Shown here: positions 7,615 to 15,634 of the stretch, piece by piece | Layout: each line of letters begins with the position of its first letter | Position numbering within the stretch: the stretch's first letter is position 1 | Assembly (NCBI GenBank): GCA_028710385.1 | Contig: JAQTUC010000009.1 | Location: 1 to 19,354 of the forward strand | From: Candidatus Omnitrophota bacterium | GTDB lineage: Bacteria; Omnitrophota; Gorgyraeia; Duberdicusellales; 4484-171 | Reading direction: 5' to 3' | Length of the DNA stretch: 19,354 nucleotides | Translations under genes and position numbers: made by a program | The notes under the pieces: generated by a model | The model's database searches: none | Told to the model about the DNA's origin: nothing | The model's input: the letters and a program-made list of their open reading frames with translations, nothing else

Positions 7615-8724
7615 ATGGAACCGCGTAAAACACCTCTTTACGAAAAGCACGCAGAAAATAACGCGCATATTGTAGATTTTTCAGGCTGGGCTCTGCCTAT
7701 TGAATATACAAGCATTCTAAAGGAAAGCAAAGCCGCGCGCGCAACCTGCGGGCTTTTTGACGCTTCCCATATGGGCGAAATAATTATAAAAGGAAGCAAT
7801 GCCCTTAATTTCCTTCAGGCGCTTACCCCCAACGATATCTCCAAAACAAAACCAGGCCAGCTCCAATATAACGTCTTTTTGAATGAAAATGCCGGAATCA
7901 TAGATGATCTCATGGTCTATAATTTAGGCGGCAGCTTTTTATGCGTAGTTAACGCTTCCAATATAAATAAAGTGTATACGCATCTTTGTAAAATACATCG
8001 CGAAGGAAAATATGCAAAGCCTGAAAGTGTAGAAATTATTGATGAAAGCCCGGAAATCTCTCTTTTGTCTTTGCAGGGCCCGGAGAGTTCAAAGGTTATA
8101 GCTGAGATTTTCGGTAAAGACATAAACAATATGAAATACATGCATTTTGCGCAATTGAATTTTAAAAATAAAAATATTATTTTATCAAGGAGCGGTTATA
8201 CAGGAGAAGACGGGTTTGAGCTTTATTGCCCGAACGGCGTGGCTGTTTCTTTGTGGGATGCGATTTTAGAGAAAGGCCAAAAATACGGCTTATGTTTATG
8301 CGGGCTTGGTTCAAGGGACGTTTTACGCATTGAAGCGGGCTATCCTTTATACGGCCATGAGATAAACGATAGCACAAATCCGCTTGAGGCCTCTCTTAAT
8401 TGGGTGGTAAAATTCAAAAAAGATTTTATCGCTAAAGACAAACTTCAAGATGCGGAAATTAAAAAGTTGCGCGCAGGTTTTATAATGACTGACAGGGCTA
8501 TTGCGCGCCAGGGATATAGTGTGTATAGTAATAATAAAGTAATAGGCGAAGTCACCAGCGGGACATTTTCTCCTAACATTGATAAATTCATAGGCATGGC
8601 TTACGTAGAAAAAGAATTAAATAAAGCAGGTTCCGAAGTTACGATAAAAATAAGGGATAAATTTTATAAAGCGCAGATATCGGATTTTAATTTTATTAAG
8701 CCGCGGACAAAAAGGGGGTTGTAA
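7615..8724 (+). CDS. gcvT: Glycine cleavage system T protein (aminomethyltransferase)
   Basis: GcvT takes the aminomethyl group from lipoylated GcvH, transfers the one-carbon unit to tetrahydrofolate and releases ammonia. At 369 residues it has normal length. The N-terminal PLYEKH, FSGWALPIEY, GLFDASHMGE, the folate-site segment GIIDDLMVYN (with D97/D98), SRSGYTGEDGFELY and the C-terminal barrel ending VTSGTFSPNIDKFIGMAYV are all characteristic. It is first in the operon gcvT-gcvH-gcvPA-gcvPB-lipM. The start lacks a Shine-Dalgarno sequence and sits behind a CA repeat. Its stop overlaps the gcvH start by one base (TAATG). Confidence 0.97.
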   Translation: MEPRKTPLYEKHAENNAHIVDFSGWALPIEYTSILKESKAARATCGLFDASHMGEIIIKGSNALNFLQALTPNDISKTKPGQLQYNVFLNENAGIIDDLMVYNLGGSFLCVVNASNINKVYTHLCKIHREGKYAKPESVEIIDESPEISLLSLQGPESSKVIAEIFGKDINNMKYMHFAQLNFKNKNIILSRSGYTGEDGFELYCPNGVAVSLWDAILEKGQKYGLCLCGLGSRDVLRIEAGYPLYGHEINDSTNPLEASLNWVVKFKKDFIAKDKLQDAEIKKLRAGFIMTDRAIARQGYSVYSNNKVIGEVTSGTFSPNIDKFIGMAYVEKELNKAGSEVTIKIRDKFYKAQISDFNFIKPRTKRGL

Positions 8725-9104
8725 TGAGTATTCTAAAATTTTCCAAAACTCATGAATGGGCGAAAATAGACAACAACACCGCTGTGATAGGGATAAGCGA
8801 TTATGCGCAGCATTCTCTCGGAGATATTGTTTTTATAGAAGTGCCCAAGGTTAAGGATAAAGTTAAAGCAGGTTCGCAATTCGGAACCATAGAATCAACC
8901 AAGGCAGCAAGCGAACTATATTCACCGTTAAGCGGGGAAGTCATTGAAATAAACAAAGATTTAATCAATAACCCTCAATGGGTTAACGAATCGCCTCTTG
9001 AGCGCGGCTGGATGATTAAAATAAAAATAGAAAACAACAGTGAAGTAAACAATCTTTTGGATGAAGCCGCGTATAAGGATTTTGTCGCAAAGGAGAGTCA
9101 TTGA
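8724..9104 (+). CDS. gcvH: Glycine cleavage system H protein (lipoyl carrier)
   Basis: GcvH carries the aminomethyl intermediate between the P, T and L proteins on a lipoyl-lysine arm. The 126-residue sequence has the expected KTHEWAKI opening, GISDYAQHSLGDIVFIEVP, and the lipoylation motif ESTKAASELYSP with the modified lysine at K60. The end (WVNESPLERGWMIKI) is conserved as well. GGGGG before the ATG provides a moderate ribosome site, and the gene overlaps gcvT by one base. Its lipoyl group would be supplied by the octanoyltransferase at 12006 and the lipoyl synthase at 17477. Confidence 0.97.
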   Translation: MSILKFSKTHEWAKIDNNTAVIGISDYAQHSLGDIVFIEVPKVKDKVKAGSQFGTIESTKAASELYSPLSGEVIEINKDLINNPQWVNESPLERGWMIKIKIENNSEVNNLLDEAAYKDFVAKESH

Positions 9105-9106
9105 AA

Positions 9107-9163
9107 TAGATACTCAGTGCTGAATGCTCGCTCACGAACATCAAGTATCCAGCATCTAGTATT
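9107..9163. repeat. Imperfect inverted repeat between gcvH and gcvPA (AGTATC/AGCATC type)
   Basis: The 70-bp gap holds GATACT (9109-9114) and CTGAATGCT in one orientation, and AGTATC (9144-9149) and AGCATCTAG (9151-9159) in the other. CTGAATGCT matches the reverse complement of AGCATCTAG at 7 of 9 positions. The text is built from recurring AGTATC/AGCATC words, resembling the short dispersed intergenic repeats seen in some environmental bacteria. It interrupts an otherwise compact operon. No ORF or clear promoter is visible in it. Confidence 0.5.
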
Positions 9164-9174
9164 AATTTTTAAAC

Positions 9175-10518
9175 ATGCCTTACATTTTAAATACTGAAAA
9201 TGATACAGGGGAGATGTTGCGCGCAGCAGGGCTAAAGAGCCTAAGCGACCTCTACAGCCACCTTCCCTCCAAAATAAAAATTTCAGGCGAGCCGAATATA
9301 CCATCCGGACTTAGCGAACAGGAAACCGGCCAGTTCGTAAAAGGCCTTGCAGAGAAAAATAAGATACTTAACAGTTTTAACTCATTTCTTGGCGCAGGAG
9401 TTTATAACCACTACATACCTTCAGCGCTTAAGCCGCTGATTTCGCGCGCCGAATTTTTAACCGCTTACACTCCATATCAGGCTGAATGCTCGCAGGGAAT
9501 CCTTCAGGCAATATATGAATATCAAAGTTACATTTGCCTGCTTACGGGAATGGATGTTTCAAACGCTTCTTTGTTTGACGCAGGAAGCTCTCTTTCAGAA
9601 AGCGTGCTTATGTCATTAAGGATAACCAAACGAAGCAAAGTTGTTATATCGTCCGCAATCAATCCGGAATATAAAAAAACGCTTTATACCTATTTGAGCG
9701 GTTTCAATTTTAAAATACAGGAAATTGATTTTAATAAGGATGGCGCAACCGATATTGATTTGCTTCGCGAAGCTTTAGACGACAATACAGCTTGTTTCGC
9801 CCTGCAAAGCCCGAGCTTTTTTGGAATTATAGAGGATACTGAGAAATTTTCTTCTTTGGCAAAAGAAAAAAGCGCATTAACAATTCTTGTCGCAAATCCC
9901 ATGAGCCTGGCACTGCTTAAAGAGCCTGCAAACTGCGGTATTGATATTGTCTGCGGAGACGGACAGGTGCTTGGGGGGAGTTTAAGCTTAGGAGGCCCCA
10001 GTTTCGGTTTCCTGGCGACAAAAAATGAATATTTAAGGCAGATGCCCGGCCGCATTGTAGGTAAAAGCGTTGACCGTGAAGGCAAACCTGCCTATTGCTT
10101 AACTTTGCAGGCAAGAGAGCAGCATATAAAAAGAGAAAAAGCAACCAGCAATATCTGCTCAAACCAGTCGCTTAACGCAATACAATCGGCAATTTATTTA
10201 TCTTTAATGGGAAAAGCCGGGCTTCGCGATTGCGCGTTATATTCGTTAAACCTGGCTCATTACCTTTATGAAAAGCTTAAAGAAATAGATAAGGTAAAAC
10301 TTAATTTTTCGCGCAATTTCTTTAATGAATTTATCTGGCAGGCAGATAATGGCAAAAATATTGTAAAAAAACTTTATAAGGAAAAAATAATCGCCGGGCT
10401 TTCGCTTGACGGCGTTTCCCCGAAACTGAAAAACGGGATATTGAGCTGCTGCACGGAAACGAAAACAAAAGAGCAGATAGATTCATTCATAGAAACTCTT
10501 AGAAATATTTTAGGTTGA
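9175..10518 (+). CDS. gcvPA: Glycine dehydrogenase (decarboxylating) subunit 1, GcvPA
   Basis: This is the N-terminal half of P protein in the two-subunit form; with GcvPB it decarboxylates glycine and loads the aminomethyl group on GcvH. The 447 residues show the expected start with the MLRAAGLKSLSDLYSHLP region, then FLGAGVYNHYIPSALKPLISRAEFLTAYTPYQAECSQG in family order, and LGGPSFGFLATKNEYLRQMPGR near residues 270-295. Subunit 1 does not carry the PLP lysine. The ATG at 9175 lacks a Shine-Dalgarno sequence. The gene is separated from gcvH by a 70-bp repeat and from gcvPB by one base. Confidence 0.96.
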   Translation: MPYILNTENDTGEMLRAAGLKSLSDLYSHLPSKIKISGEPNIPSGLSEQETGQFVKGLAEKNKILNSFNSFLGAGVYNHYIPSALKPLISRAEFLTAYTPYQAECSQGILQAIYEYQSYICLLTGMDVSNASLFDAGSSLSESVLMSLRITKRSKVVISSAINPEYKKTLYTYLSGFNFKIQEIDFNKDGATDIDLLREALDDNTACFALQSPSFFGIIEDTEKFSSLAKEKSALTILVANPMSLALLKEPANCGIDIVCGDGQVLGGSLSLGGPSFGFLATKNEYLRQMPGRIVGKSVDREGKPAYCLTLQAREQHIKREKATSNICSNQSLNAIQSAIYLSLMGKAGLRDCALYSLNLAHYLYEKLKEIDKVKLNFSRNFFNEFIWQADNGKNIVKKLYKEKIIAGLSLDGVSPKLKNGILSCCTETKTKEQIDSFIETLRNILG

Positions 10519-10519
10519 T

Positions 10520-11971
10520 ATGGATAACAGATTAATTTTTGAAAAAAGCGACGAGGGAAGAAAGTCAAATTACGTTAAAAAACCGGCAATTGAACTTAAA
10601 GAGCCGGGACAAATTCTTCCCGCTAATTTATTGCGCGAGGCGCTGCCCCTTCCCTCGCTCGGAGAGCTTGAGGTCGTCAGGCATTATACAAATTTATCAA
10701 AACTTAATTTTTCGCTTGATACTAATTTTTATCCGCTTGGTTCCTGCACGATGAAATACAATCCAAAGATAAATGAAGAATTATCCAGCCTTGAAGGATT
10801 TTTGAATATACACCCCTTTCAGAGCGAAGCGTGCCTTTCCGGAGCGCTTGAGCTTATTTATAATCTTGAAGCGTTGCTTTCTGAAATAACCGGAATGAAG
10901 AGATTCAGTTTCCAGGCTTCCAGCGGAGCGCAAGGGGAATTAACCGGAATGCTTATGATAAGGAAGTATCATAAGGTAATGAAAAACAAAAAAAGAAAAG
11001 TGATAGTTCCGGATTCTTCCCACGGGACAAATCCCGCAACAAGCTCTATGTGCGGATACGAAACAGTAGTTGTTGAAAGCAATCCCGACGGGCTGATAGA
11101 TCTGGATAAGTTAAGCAAAGTTGTAGACGGAGAAACCGCAGCAATTATGCTTACAAATCCTAATACTCTGGGGTTATTTGAAGAAAACATACTTGAAGTT
11201 GCCGATATCATACATAAAAACGGCGGGCTTCTTTATTATGACGGAGCAAATTTCAATGCGCTTCTCGGGATAACTACGCCGCGCCTTATGGGGTTTGACG
11301 TAATACACCTTAACCTGCATAAAACTTTTTCTACACCGCATGGCTGCGGGGGGCCTGGAGCAGGAGCTGTGGGCGTTGTTGATAGGTTGACAGATTTTTT
11401 ACCGGCGCCTGTAATTGATAAGAAGAAAGACAAATTTTATTTTAATTATAAAATAAAACATTCAATAGGAAAAGTAAGGGCTTTCTACGGCAATTTTTCA
11501 GTATTGGTCAGGGCCTATGTTTATCTTTTAAGGCTTGGCAGGGAAGGGTTGCTTCGCGTCTCCCAGAACGCGGTGTTAAATGCAAACTACATAAGAGAAA
11601 AACTGAAAAATGATTACAACGTAGCTTCCAACAAGCCCTCTATGCATGAAGTTGTTTTTTCCTGCACAAGACAAAAGGAAAAAGGCGTCCCTGCCCTGGA
11701 TATCGCAAAGAGGCTCATTGATTACGGAATGCATCCGCCGACGATGTATTTTCCTTTGATTGTAAAAGAAGCTTTAATGGTTGAGCCCACTGAAACAGAA
11801 AGCAGAAAAACCCTGGATTATTTTATAGATTGCATGCTTAAGATTAACAGAGAAATAGAACAGAATGCGCAAACGCTTCATGACGCACCCCACACAACTC
11901 CGGTTAAAAGAGTAGACGAAGTAAGAGCTGCCAGAAACCCTGATTTAAGATGGCGCTTCAGCGCGAAATAA
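10520..11971 (+). CDS. gcvPB: Glycine dehydrogenase (decarboxylating) subunit 2, GcvPB
   Basis: This is the PLP-binding half of the two-subunit P protein. The PLP Schiff-base lysine is K268 in HLNLHKTFSTPHG, followed by CGGPGAGAVGV; most family members have Gly where this one has Cys. Other marks are YPLGSCTMKYNP (71-82), SSGAQGELTG, PDSSHGTNPAT (164-174), YYDGANFNALLG and the C-terminal MHPPTMYFPLIV and EPTETESR. The length of 483 residues is normal. It begins one base after gcvPA ends, so the two subunits are likely made in equal amount. With gcvT and gcvH the window holds all glycine-cleavage parts except dihydrolipoamide dehydrogenase. Confidence 0.97.
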   Translation: MDNRLIFEKSDEGRKSNYVKKPAIELKEPGQILPANLLREALPLPSLGELEVVRHYTNLSKLNFSLDTNFYPLGSCTMKYNPKINEELSSLEGFLNIHPFQSEACLSGALELIYNLEALLSEITGMKRFSFQASSGAQGELTGMLMIRKYHKVMKNKKRKVIVPDSSHGTNPATSSMCGYETVVVESNPDGLIDLDKLSKVVDGETAAIMLTNPNTLGLFEENILEVADIIHKNGGLLYYDGANFNALLGITTPRLMGFDVIHLNLHKTFSTPHGCGGPGAGAVGVVDRLTDFLPAPVIDKKKDKFYFNYKIKHSIGKVRAFYGNFSVLVRAYVYLLRLGREGLLRVSQNAVLNANYIREKLKNDYNVASNKPSMHEVVFSCTRQKEKGVPALDIAKRLIDYGMHPPTMYFPLIVKEALMVEPTETESRKTLDYFIDCMLKINREIEQNAQTLHDAPHTTPVKRVDEVRAARNPDLRWRFSAK

Positions 11972-12005
11972 AACCCGGAAATTAATCCTATCCCGGCATA
12001 GTAAT

Positions 12006-12839
12006 ATGAATACAAAATGGCGGTTGATTTTGGATGATAAGTGTAACGGCTATTATAATATGGCCGTTGATGAGGCGATTTTTTCTTTATATCCTGAGCT
12101 CAAAACCCCCACGCTTAGAATTTATGGCTGGAGCGAGCCATTTTTATCTTTGGGGTATAATCAGGAGCAATCCGAAGTATTAAAACCAAAAATAAATATT
12201 CCTTTTGTGCGAAGGATTACCGGAGGAGCCGCAATTTTGCACGATTGCGAAATCACTTACAGCTTAACCTGTTCTTTGGGCGATTTAAATCTTCCGCGTG
12301 AAGTAAAAAAATCTTACGAAGTGCTTAACTCTTTTATCAGAAACTTTTATAGAAAATTGGGGCTTAAAGCAGAATTTGCCAAAGATGTATTTTGTGAAGG
12401 CCTTGGGAGGAGGGAGAACTTCTGTTTTTGCAGCTCTGAATATTTTGATTTTGTGATAAACGGAAAAAAAATAGGAGGCAATGCCCAAAGAAGGAAAAAA
12501 GATTTAATATTTCAGCACGGAAGCATACCGCAGAAACTCAATTTTTCCTTAATAGAAAATTGCATAAATGATACCGCGCATCTTTCGGAAAAAACAACTT
12601 TTCTAGAGGAGCTTTTTGAAGCAGGCTGCCCCGCTAACAGGGAGATAATTGATGGTTTTTGCGCGGCTTTTGAAAATTCATTCAATGTTAGGCTTGAATC
12701 CGCAAGGCTTTCGGCAGAGGAGAGGCATGCTTCCTATGGCCTTATGGAAACAAAATATACCACAAAAGAGTGGAATTTAAGCAAAATACATAATAGTGCA
12801 ATAAACACAGGTTATCAGCGCGGAATTAATGCCTGTTAG
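12006..12839 (+). CDS. lipM: Lipoate-protein ligase A family, probable LipM-type octanoyltransferase
   Basis: The enzyme should attach octanoate (or lipoate) to K60 of GcvH. The 277-residue protein has RRITGGAAILH (69-79), NGKKIGGNAQRR (152-163, with the conserved lysine K155) and QHGSI (170-174), all typical of the LplA/LipB/LipM fold. C140 in the CFCSSEY segment falls where LipM-type octanoyltransferases have their catalytic cysteine. A lipoyl synthase gene lies nearby (17477), which suggests de novo synthesis: this enzyme transfers octanoate from ACP and LipA inserts the sulfurs. It follows gcvPB by 34 bases without a good Shine-Dalgarno sequence and ends the gcv run. A scavenging lipoate ligase activity remains possible. 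Confidence 0.82.
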   Translation: MNTKWRLILDDKCNGYYNMAVDEAIFSLYPELKTPTLRIYGWSEPFLSLGYNQEQSEVLKPKINIPFVRRITGGAAILHDCEITYSLTCSLGDLNLPREVKKSYEVLNSFIRNFYRKLGLKAEFAKDVFCEGLGRRENFCFCSSEYFDFVINGKKIGGNAQRRKKDLIFQHGSIPQKLNFSLIENCINDTAHLSEKTTFLEELFEAGCPANREIIDGFCAAFENSFNVRLESARLSAEERHASYGLMETKYTTKEWNLSKIHNSAINTGYQRGINAC

Positions 12840-12915
12840 ATAAACAGTTAGCCGGATAAGCGTGCGTGTTTTTGCAGGTTTAAGGCAATAAAATGCTTGA
12901 TATCATTACCCAGAA

Positions 12916-13359
12916 ATGGTATATTTTAAACACGGGAAAGAGGGGGGACGTATCTTCAAAAAAGCTTCAAATACTCTTTTAGAAATAATAGTAATAATAG
13001 CAATCCTCGGCATAGTTTACGCTTTTACCATTCCCAGCCACCAAAAGCTCATAGAAAAAAACAAGGCAGAAGCCGCAAATTTTAACCTGCTTTCAATCTA
13101 CAACGCCGAAAGGCGATACAAATTAGACAATCAAAATAATCAGTATTTTTCCTGCGGAGGAACCTGCAACATTAATATTATTAATAATGCTTTAAGCACT
13201 TATATAAATGATAAAAATTTTGTATACGGTATAGTGCTTGACGGGGCTCAGGGTTTCAGGGCCACAGCCAGGCGCGTCGGCGGTAATTTATGTAATGGCA
13301 AAGTTATAACTGTGACGGGAACTAATAGTAACGTTGTTAAAGGATGCGCAGTGTGGTGA
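12916..13359 (+). CDS. Type IV pilin-like protein (pseudopilin), start codon uncertain
   Basis: A hydrophobic N-terminal helix preceded by TLLEIIVIIAILGIV marks a prepilin; residues after it form the exposed helix (KLIEKNKAEAANFNLLSIYNAE) and a small globular head with four cysteines. The processing site reads KKAS/NTLLE: the usual Gly at -1 is Ser and the usual Phe at +1 is Asn, while Glu at +5 is kept. The annotated ATG gives an 18-residue leader and lacks a ribosome site. A well-spaced GAGG (12940-12943) instead points to an in-frame ATC at 12952, which would give a six-residue leader like those of the two other prepilins. It probably polymerises in the inner membrane as part of a pilus or secretion pseudopilus. 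It is the first gene of the surface cassette. Confidence 0.72.
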   Translation: MVYFKHGKEGGRIFKKASNTLLEIIVIIAILGIVYAFTIPSHQKLIEKNKAEAANFNLLSIYNAERRYKLDNQNNQYFSCGGTCNINIINNALSTYINDKNFVYGIVLDGAQGFRATARRVGGNLCNGKVITVTGTNSNVVKGCAVW

Positions 13360-13363
13360 TTAA

Positions 13364-14716
13364 ATGAAAAAAATATTATTATCAATTTTTTGTTTATTGG
13401 GAATATCTTTTGTTCTATTTACTTTTAGCCCTATTTTTGCCGATACACCAGGAAAGTCCATCAAATATCTTCCTCATGATGAAGCCATAGAAAGCGTCAA
13501 TAAAGAATATGACCCCCCGTTAAGAAAATCAGGGGTAAGCTGCCACGCCGCATTTGATGATGCAAGCCGGTGTTTTTATTGTGTAAATACGCTTAAACCT
13601 AAATGCCCTGATTGCTGTTTAAAGTTTTCTCCGGAAAGGGCTGCGCGCTGCACGCCGAAAGACAGCAGTATTTATCAATGCAAAAGCCTTGCTTTTTCTT
13701 CCAATAGCTGCTCTTCGGTCGCTAGCTGCAAATGTCCAGGCACAGCTGAAGAATGCAACACTATTTTGTACAATTGCGAAGATTGCCCGGATGCCGCCGG
13801 AGCTATGACCTGCTCAAACATTCCAAAGTGCCAGCAAAAAGGATGCCCCTTAACTGAGCCGGCAGCTTCTACCGGCAGAAAATGCATATATAAAAATGAT
13901 AGCTGGATTTGCGAAGAAAATAATCTTCGGCCGAAATTTACCGGATGCCCCTCAGGCGTAAATATTCCTGGTTGTGCTGTCCCTACTTACTATACAATTT
14001 TGCCAAGCACAAATTGCCAGGGTTTAAGTACGCCTGCGCCCAATGATTGCTATGAATATATGCCTACAGCCGAATATTCCAGTTGTATTTCCGGTTGCGG
14101 CTCTTATTCTGATGAATGGGAGAAATGCACCAAGAGAGTTTATTGCTGTAACAAAAATGTATGCGGCACAGGTTTTGAAAATAATTGCGAAATGGAGAAA
14201 TGTACAGAAAGAGTAAGCTGGCCGGAATGCGACAGCCTTACTTTGAGCAGCTGTATAACTCTGCAGCAGCAGGCCATTGAGTGCCTTACCAATCCTTCTC
14301 CGGGAAGCGCCTGCGCCAATTGCTTTGAAGAGATTGACACCGGCTTACGTTATAAATTTGTGGCGCGCAGCCGCGAAACATTTATTATTTTTTGGCAGGT
14401 TGCCGCCCTTACGGAATTTAGCGGCACAGTGAATGCCTCTGAGATACCGACTTATTTCTTTACTATGGTAAAAGTTGTTGATAGCAAGGGCAAAGAGGTG
14501 CACAGAAGCATAATTCATCAAAAAAGTTTCCAGGGTTCGTTTTCAATATTTTCGGCAACTTCGCTGGATGGTTCTGTGGTTAAGCAGGGAGAAACTTATA
14601 CTGTAAGGCTGTATTATTTCCTGCCCCAAAGCCTTCAGATACCAGGTTATCAGAACCTGCGTTTATCCGCAAAAATAAATAAGGCTGAATTAATTATCAT
14701 GAGAACCAGGGAATAA
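13364..14716 (+). CDS. Secreted cysteine-rich protein of unknown function with C-terminal beta domain
   Basis: I do not recognise a named family. The 450-residue product has a signal peptide (hydrophobic 4-25, likely cleaved after PIFA at 26). The middle (about 46-320) is extremely cysteine rich: 36 cysteines, many in CxxC or CC spacing such as CPDCC and CEDCPD. One short internal duplication, EKCTKRV and EKCTERV, is visible. This suggests a disulfide-knotted extracellular region or a metal-binding one. The last 120 residues hold no cysteine and look like a beta sandwich. They share a pattern with the ends of the two proteins encoded downstream. It starts five bases after the pilin gene, so it is probably exported with, and perhaps displayed on, that pilus. 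A tip adhesin is one possibility, by inference only. Confidence 0.6.
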   Translation: MKKILLSIFCLLGISFVLFTFSPIFADTPGKSIKYLPHDEAIESVNKEYDPPLRKSGVSCHAAFDDASRCFYCVNTLKPKCPDCCLKFSPERAARCTPKDSSIYQCKSLAFSSNSCSSVASCKCPGTAEECNTILYNCEDCPDAAGAMTCSNIPKCQQKGCPLTEPAASTGRKCIYKNDSWICEENNLRPKFTGCPSGVNIPGCAVPTYYTILPSTNCQGLSTPAPNDCYEYMPTAEYSSCISGCGSYSDEWEKCTKRVYCCNKNVCGTGFENNCEMEKCTERVSWPECDSLTLSSCITLQQQAIECLTNPSPGSACANCFEEIDTGLRYKFVARSRETFIIFWQVAALTEFSGTVNASEIPTYFFTMVKVVDSKGKEVHRSIIHQKSFQGSFSIFSATSLDGSVVKQGETYTVRLYYFLPQSLQIPGYQNLRLSAKINKAELIIMRTRE

Positions 14717-14735
14717 CGTATTTAGGGTCTAATAC

Positions 14736-14743
14736 AGGAGGTG
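14736..14743 (+). promoter_or_regulatory. Perfect Shine-Dalgarno sequence
   Basis: AGGAGGTG is a full complement of the anti-Shine-Dalgarno end of 16S rRNA and is the strongest such site here. It contrasts with most neighbouring genes, which have weak or no sites, and fixes the start of the secreted protein at 14748. Confidence 0.85.
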
Positions 14744-14747
14744 GGAT

Positions 14748-15575
14748 ATGCGTATAGTGTTAATGAGTATGATTATCCTGGCGAGCATGGCGTTTGTGTG
14801 CAGCGCAGAAGAAGTGCAAATGCCGCCCAATATGGGGCCGCAAATCCGGGAAGTAACAGGCGAAGACGCAGCGTGCTTGGATCCAACACGTTACCCCAGC
14901 TTTTACAGTTATCAAAGCGATAACCCCGCATGCGGAGAATATCTAAAAAAGCAATATAACCCCGCCGCAGCCGCCGAGGGCTTTAGTTTAGCGCCCTTAT
15001 GGCTTAAAAGCAAATACAGCGGCACCAAAACCAAAACGCCGCCGCTAGGCCAAAATCCCGGATATCAAAATATACCCGGCCTTTCACTAACTTACAGTCC
15101 TGATGAATCTGTCAGAAAGACCGCCAATTTGCTTATAACCTGGACAGTGCGCGTTGAAGCGTATAAGCATTGCGGTAATAATAATAACCGTTGCGCAGCT
15201 GCCGGCAATGATTACTGTGACGGCGGAGCATATAGGGTATGGCCTGATTTGTGCGATACCTGGCATGGAACAACTAACCAGAGTTTTCCCGGAGGAGAAG
15301 TCAAGACTGCATTATTTGTAAATGGAGCGCAGAAGGGCGCAGAAACAATAATGACTGTTCCTGACGGCGGAGTAACTTCCAGCTATCAGCCTTCTGACCC
15401 CACACATACGGGAAGTTTTCTTCTCACTGCCGATAATTTCTCAGGCGGTATACTTCCGGAATCAATTGACATCTCTGTTAAGTGGTATAACGATACATCA
15501 ATGCAGATTAAGAGCCCGGCTAAAATGCGTAATTTGATTGTTACGGTTGTGCCGCGCGAGAAGGTGACTGAATAG
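14748..15575 (+). CDS. Secreted protein of unknown function with shared C-terminal beta domain
   Basis: No known family is recognised. The 275-residue protein has a clear signal peptide with cleavage expected after CSA (20); the preceding AFVC is not a good lipobox. The N-terminal third is rich in Pro and Tyr and carries two cysteines. From about residue 126 it reads as beta strands (LLITWTVRVEAY, VKTALFVNGAQKG, DISVKWYND, NLIVTVVPRE) with an inserted cysteine-containing loop (142-169). It has by far the best ribosome binding site in the window, AGGAGGTG (14736-14743, four bases before the ATG), implying high expression. It follows the cysteine-rich gene by 31 bases and is followed by a strong hairpin. 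An extracellular structural or adhesive role is a guess from context. Confidence 0.6.
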   Translation: MRIVLMSMIILASMAFVCSAEEVQMPPNMGPQIREVTGEDAACLDPTRYPSFYSYQSDNPACGEYLKKQYNPAAAAEGFSLAPLWLKSKYSGTKTKTPPLGQNPGYQNIPGLSLTYSPDESVRKTANLLITWTVRVEAYKHCGNNNNRCAAAGNDYCDGGAYRVWPDLCDTWHGTTNQSFPGGEVKTALFVNGAQKGAETIMTVPDGGVTSSYQPSDPTHTGSFLLTADNFSGGILPESIDISVKWYNDTSMQIKSPAKMRNLIVTVVPREKVTE

Positions 15576-15585
15576 AGATTAAGAA

Positions 15586-15624
15586 TTGATTTGGGCCGCA
15601 GGTAAGCCTCGCGGCCCAAATCAA
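15586..15624. terminator. Perfect 14-bp hairpin, terminator or processing signal
   Basis: TTGATTTGGGCCGC (15586-15599) and GCGGCCCAAATCAA (15611-15624) pair perfectly around an 11-nt loop. The GC-rich upper stem makes it very stable. No T run follows on the + strand (ATTGCG), so it is not a standard intrinsic terminator. It could mark an mRNA 3' end, stabilise the upstream message or reduce read-through into the downstream pilin genes. Confidence 0.6.
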
Positions 15625-15634
15625 ATTGCGTATG

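Noticed and set aside
9690..10085. Minus-strand ORF of 131 codons within gcvPA
   Set aside because: It lies wholly inside a gene with strong family evidence and has no ribosome site or recognisable motif.
12850..12880. Sigma-54 promoter before the pilin gene
   Set aside because: A TTGCA box is present at 12872-12876, but the matching GG element twelve bases upstream is absent.
12840..12915. Cyclic-di-GMP riboswitch ahead of the pilin genes
   Set aside because: Conserved GEMM aptamer segments could not be found here or in 15625-15708.
14741..14923. Overlapping + strand ORF ahead of the secreted protein
   Set aside because: It is out of frame with the gene that has the signal peptide and perfect Shine-Dalgarno sequence, and its product is Arg/Asn-rich without family features.
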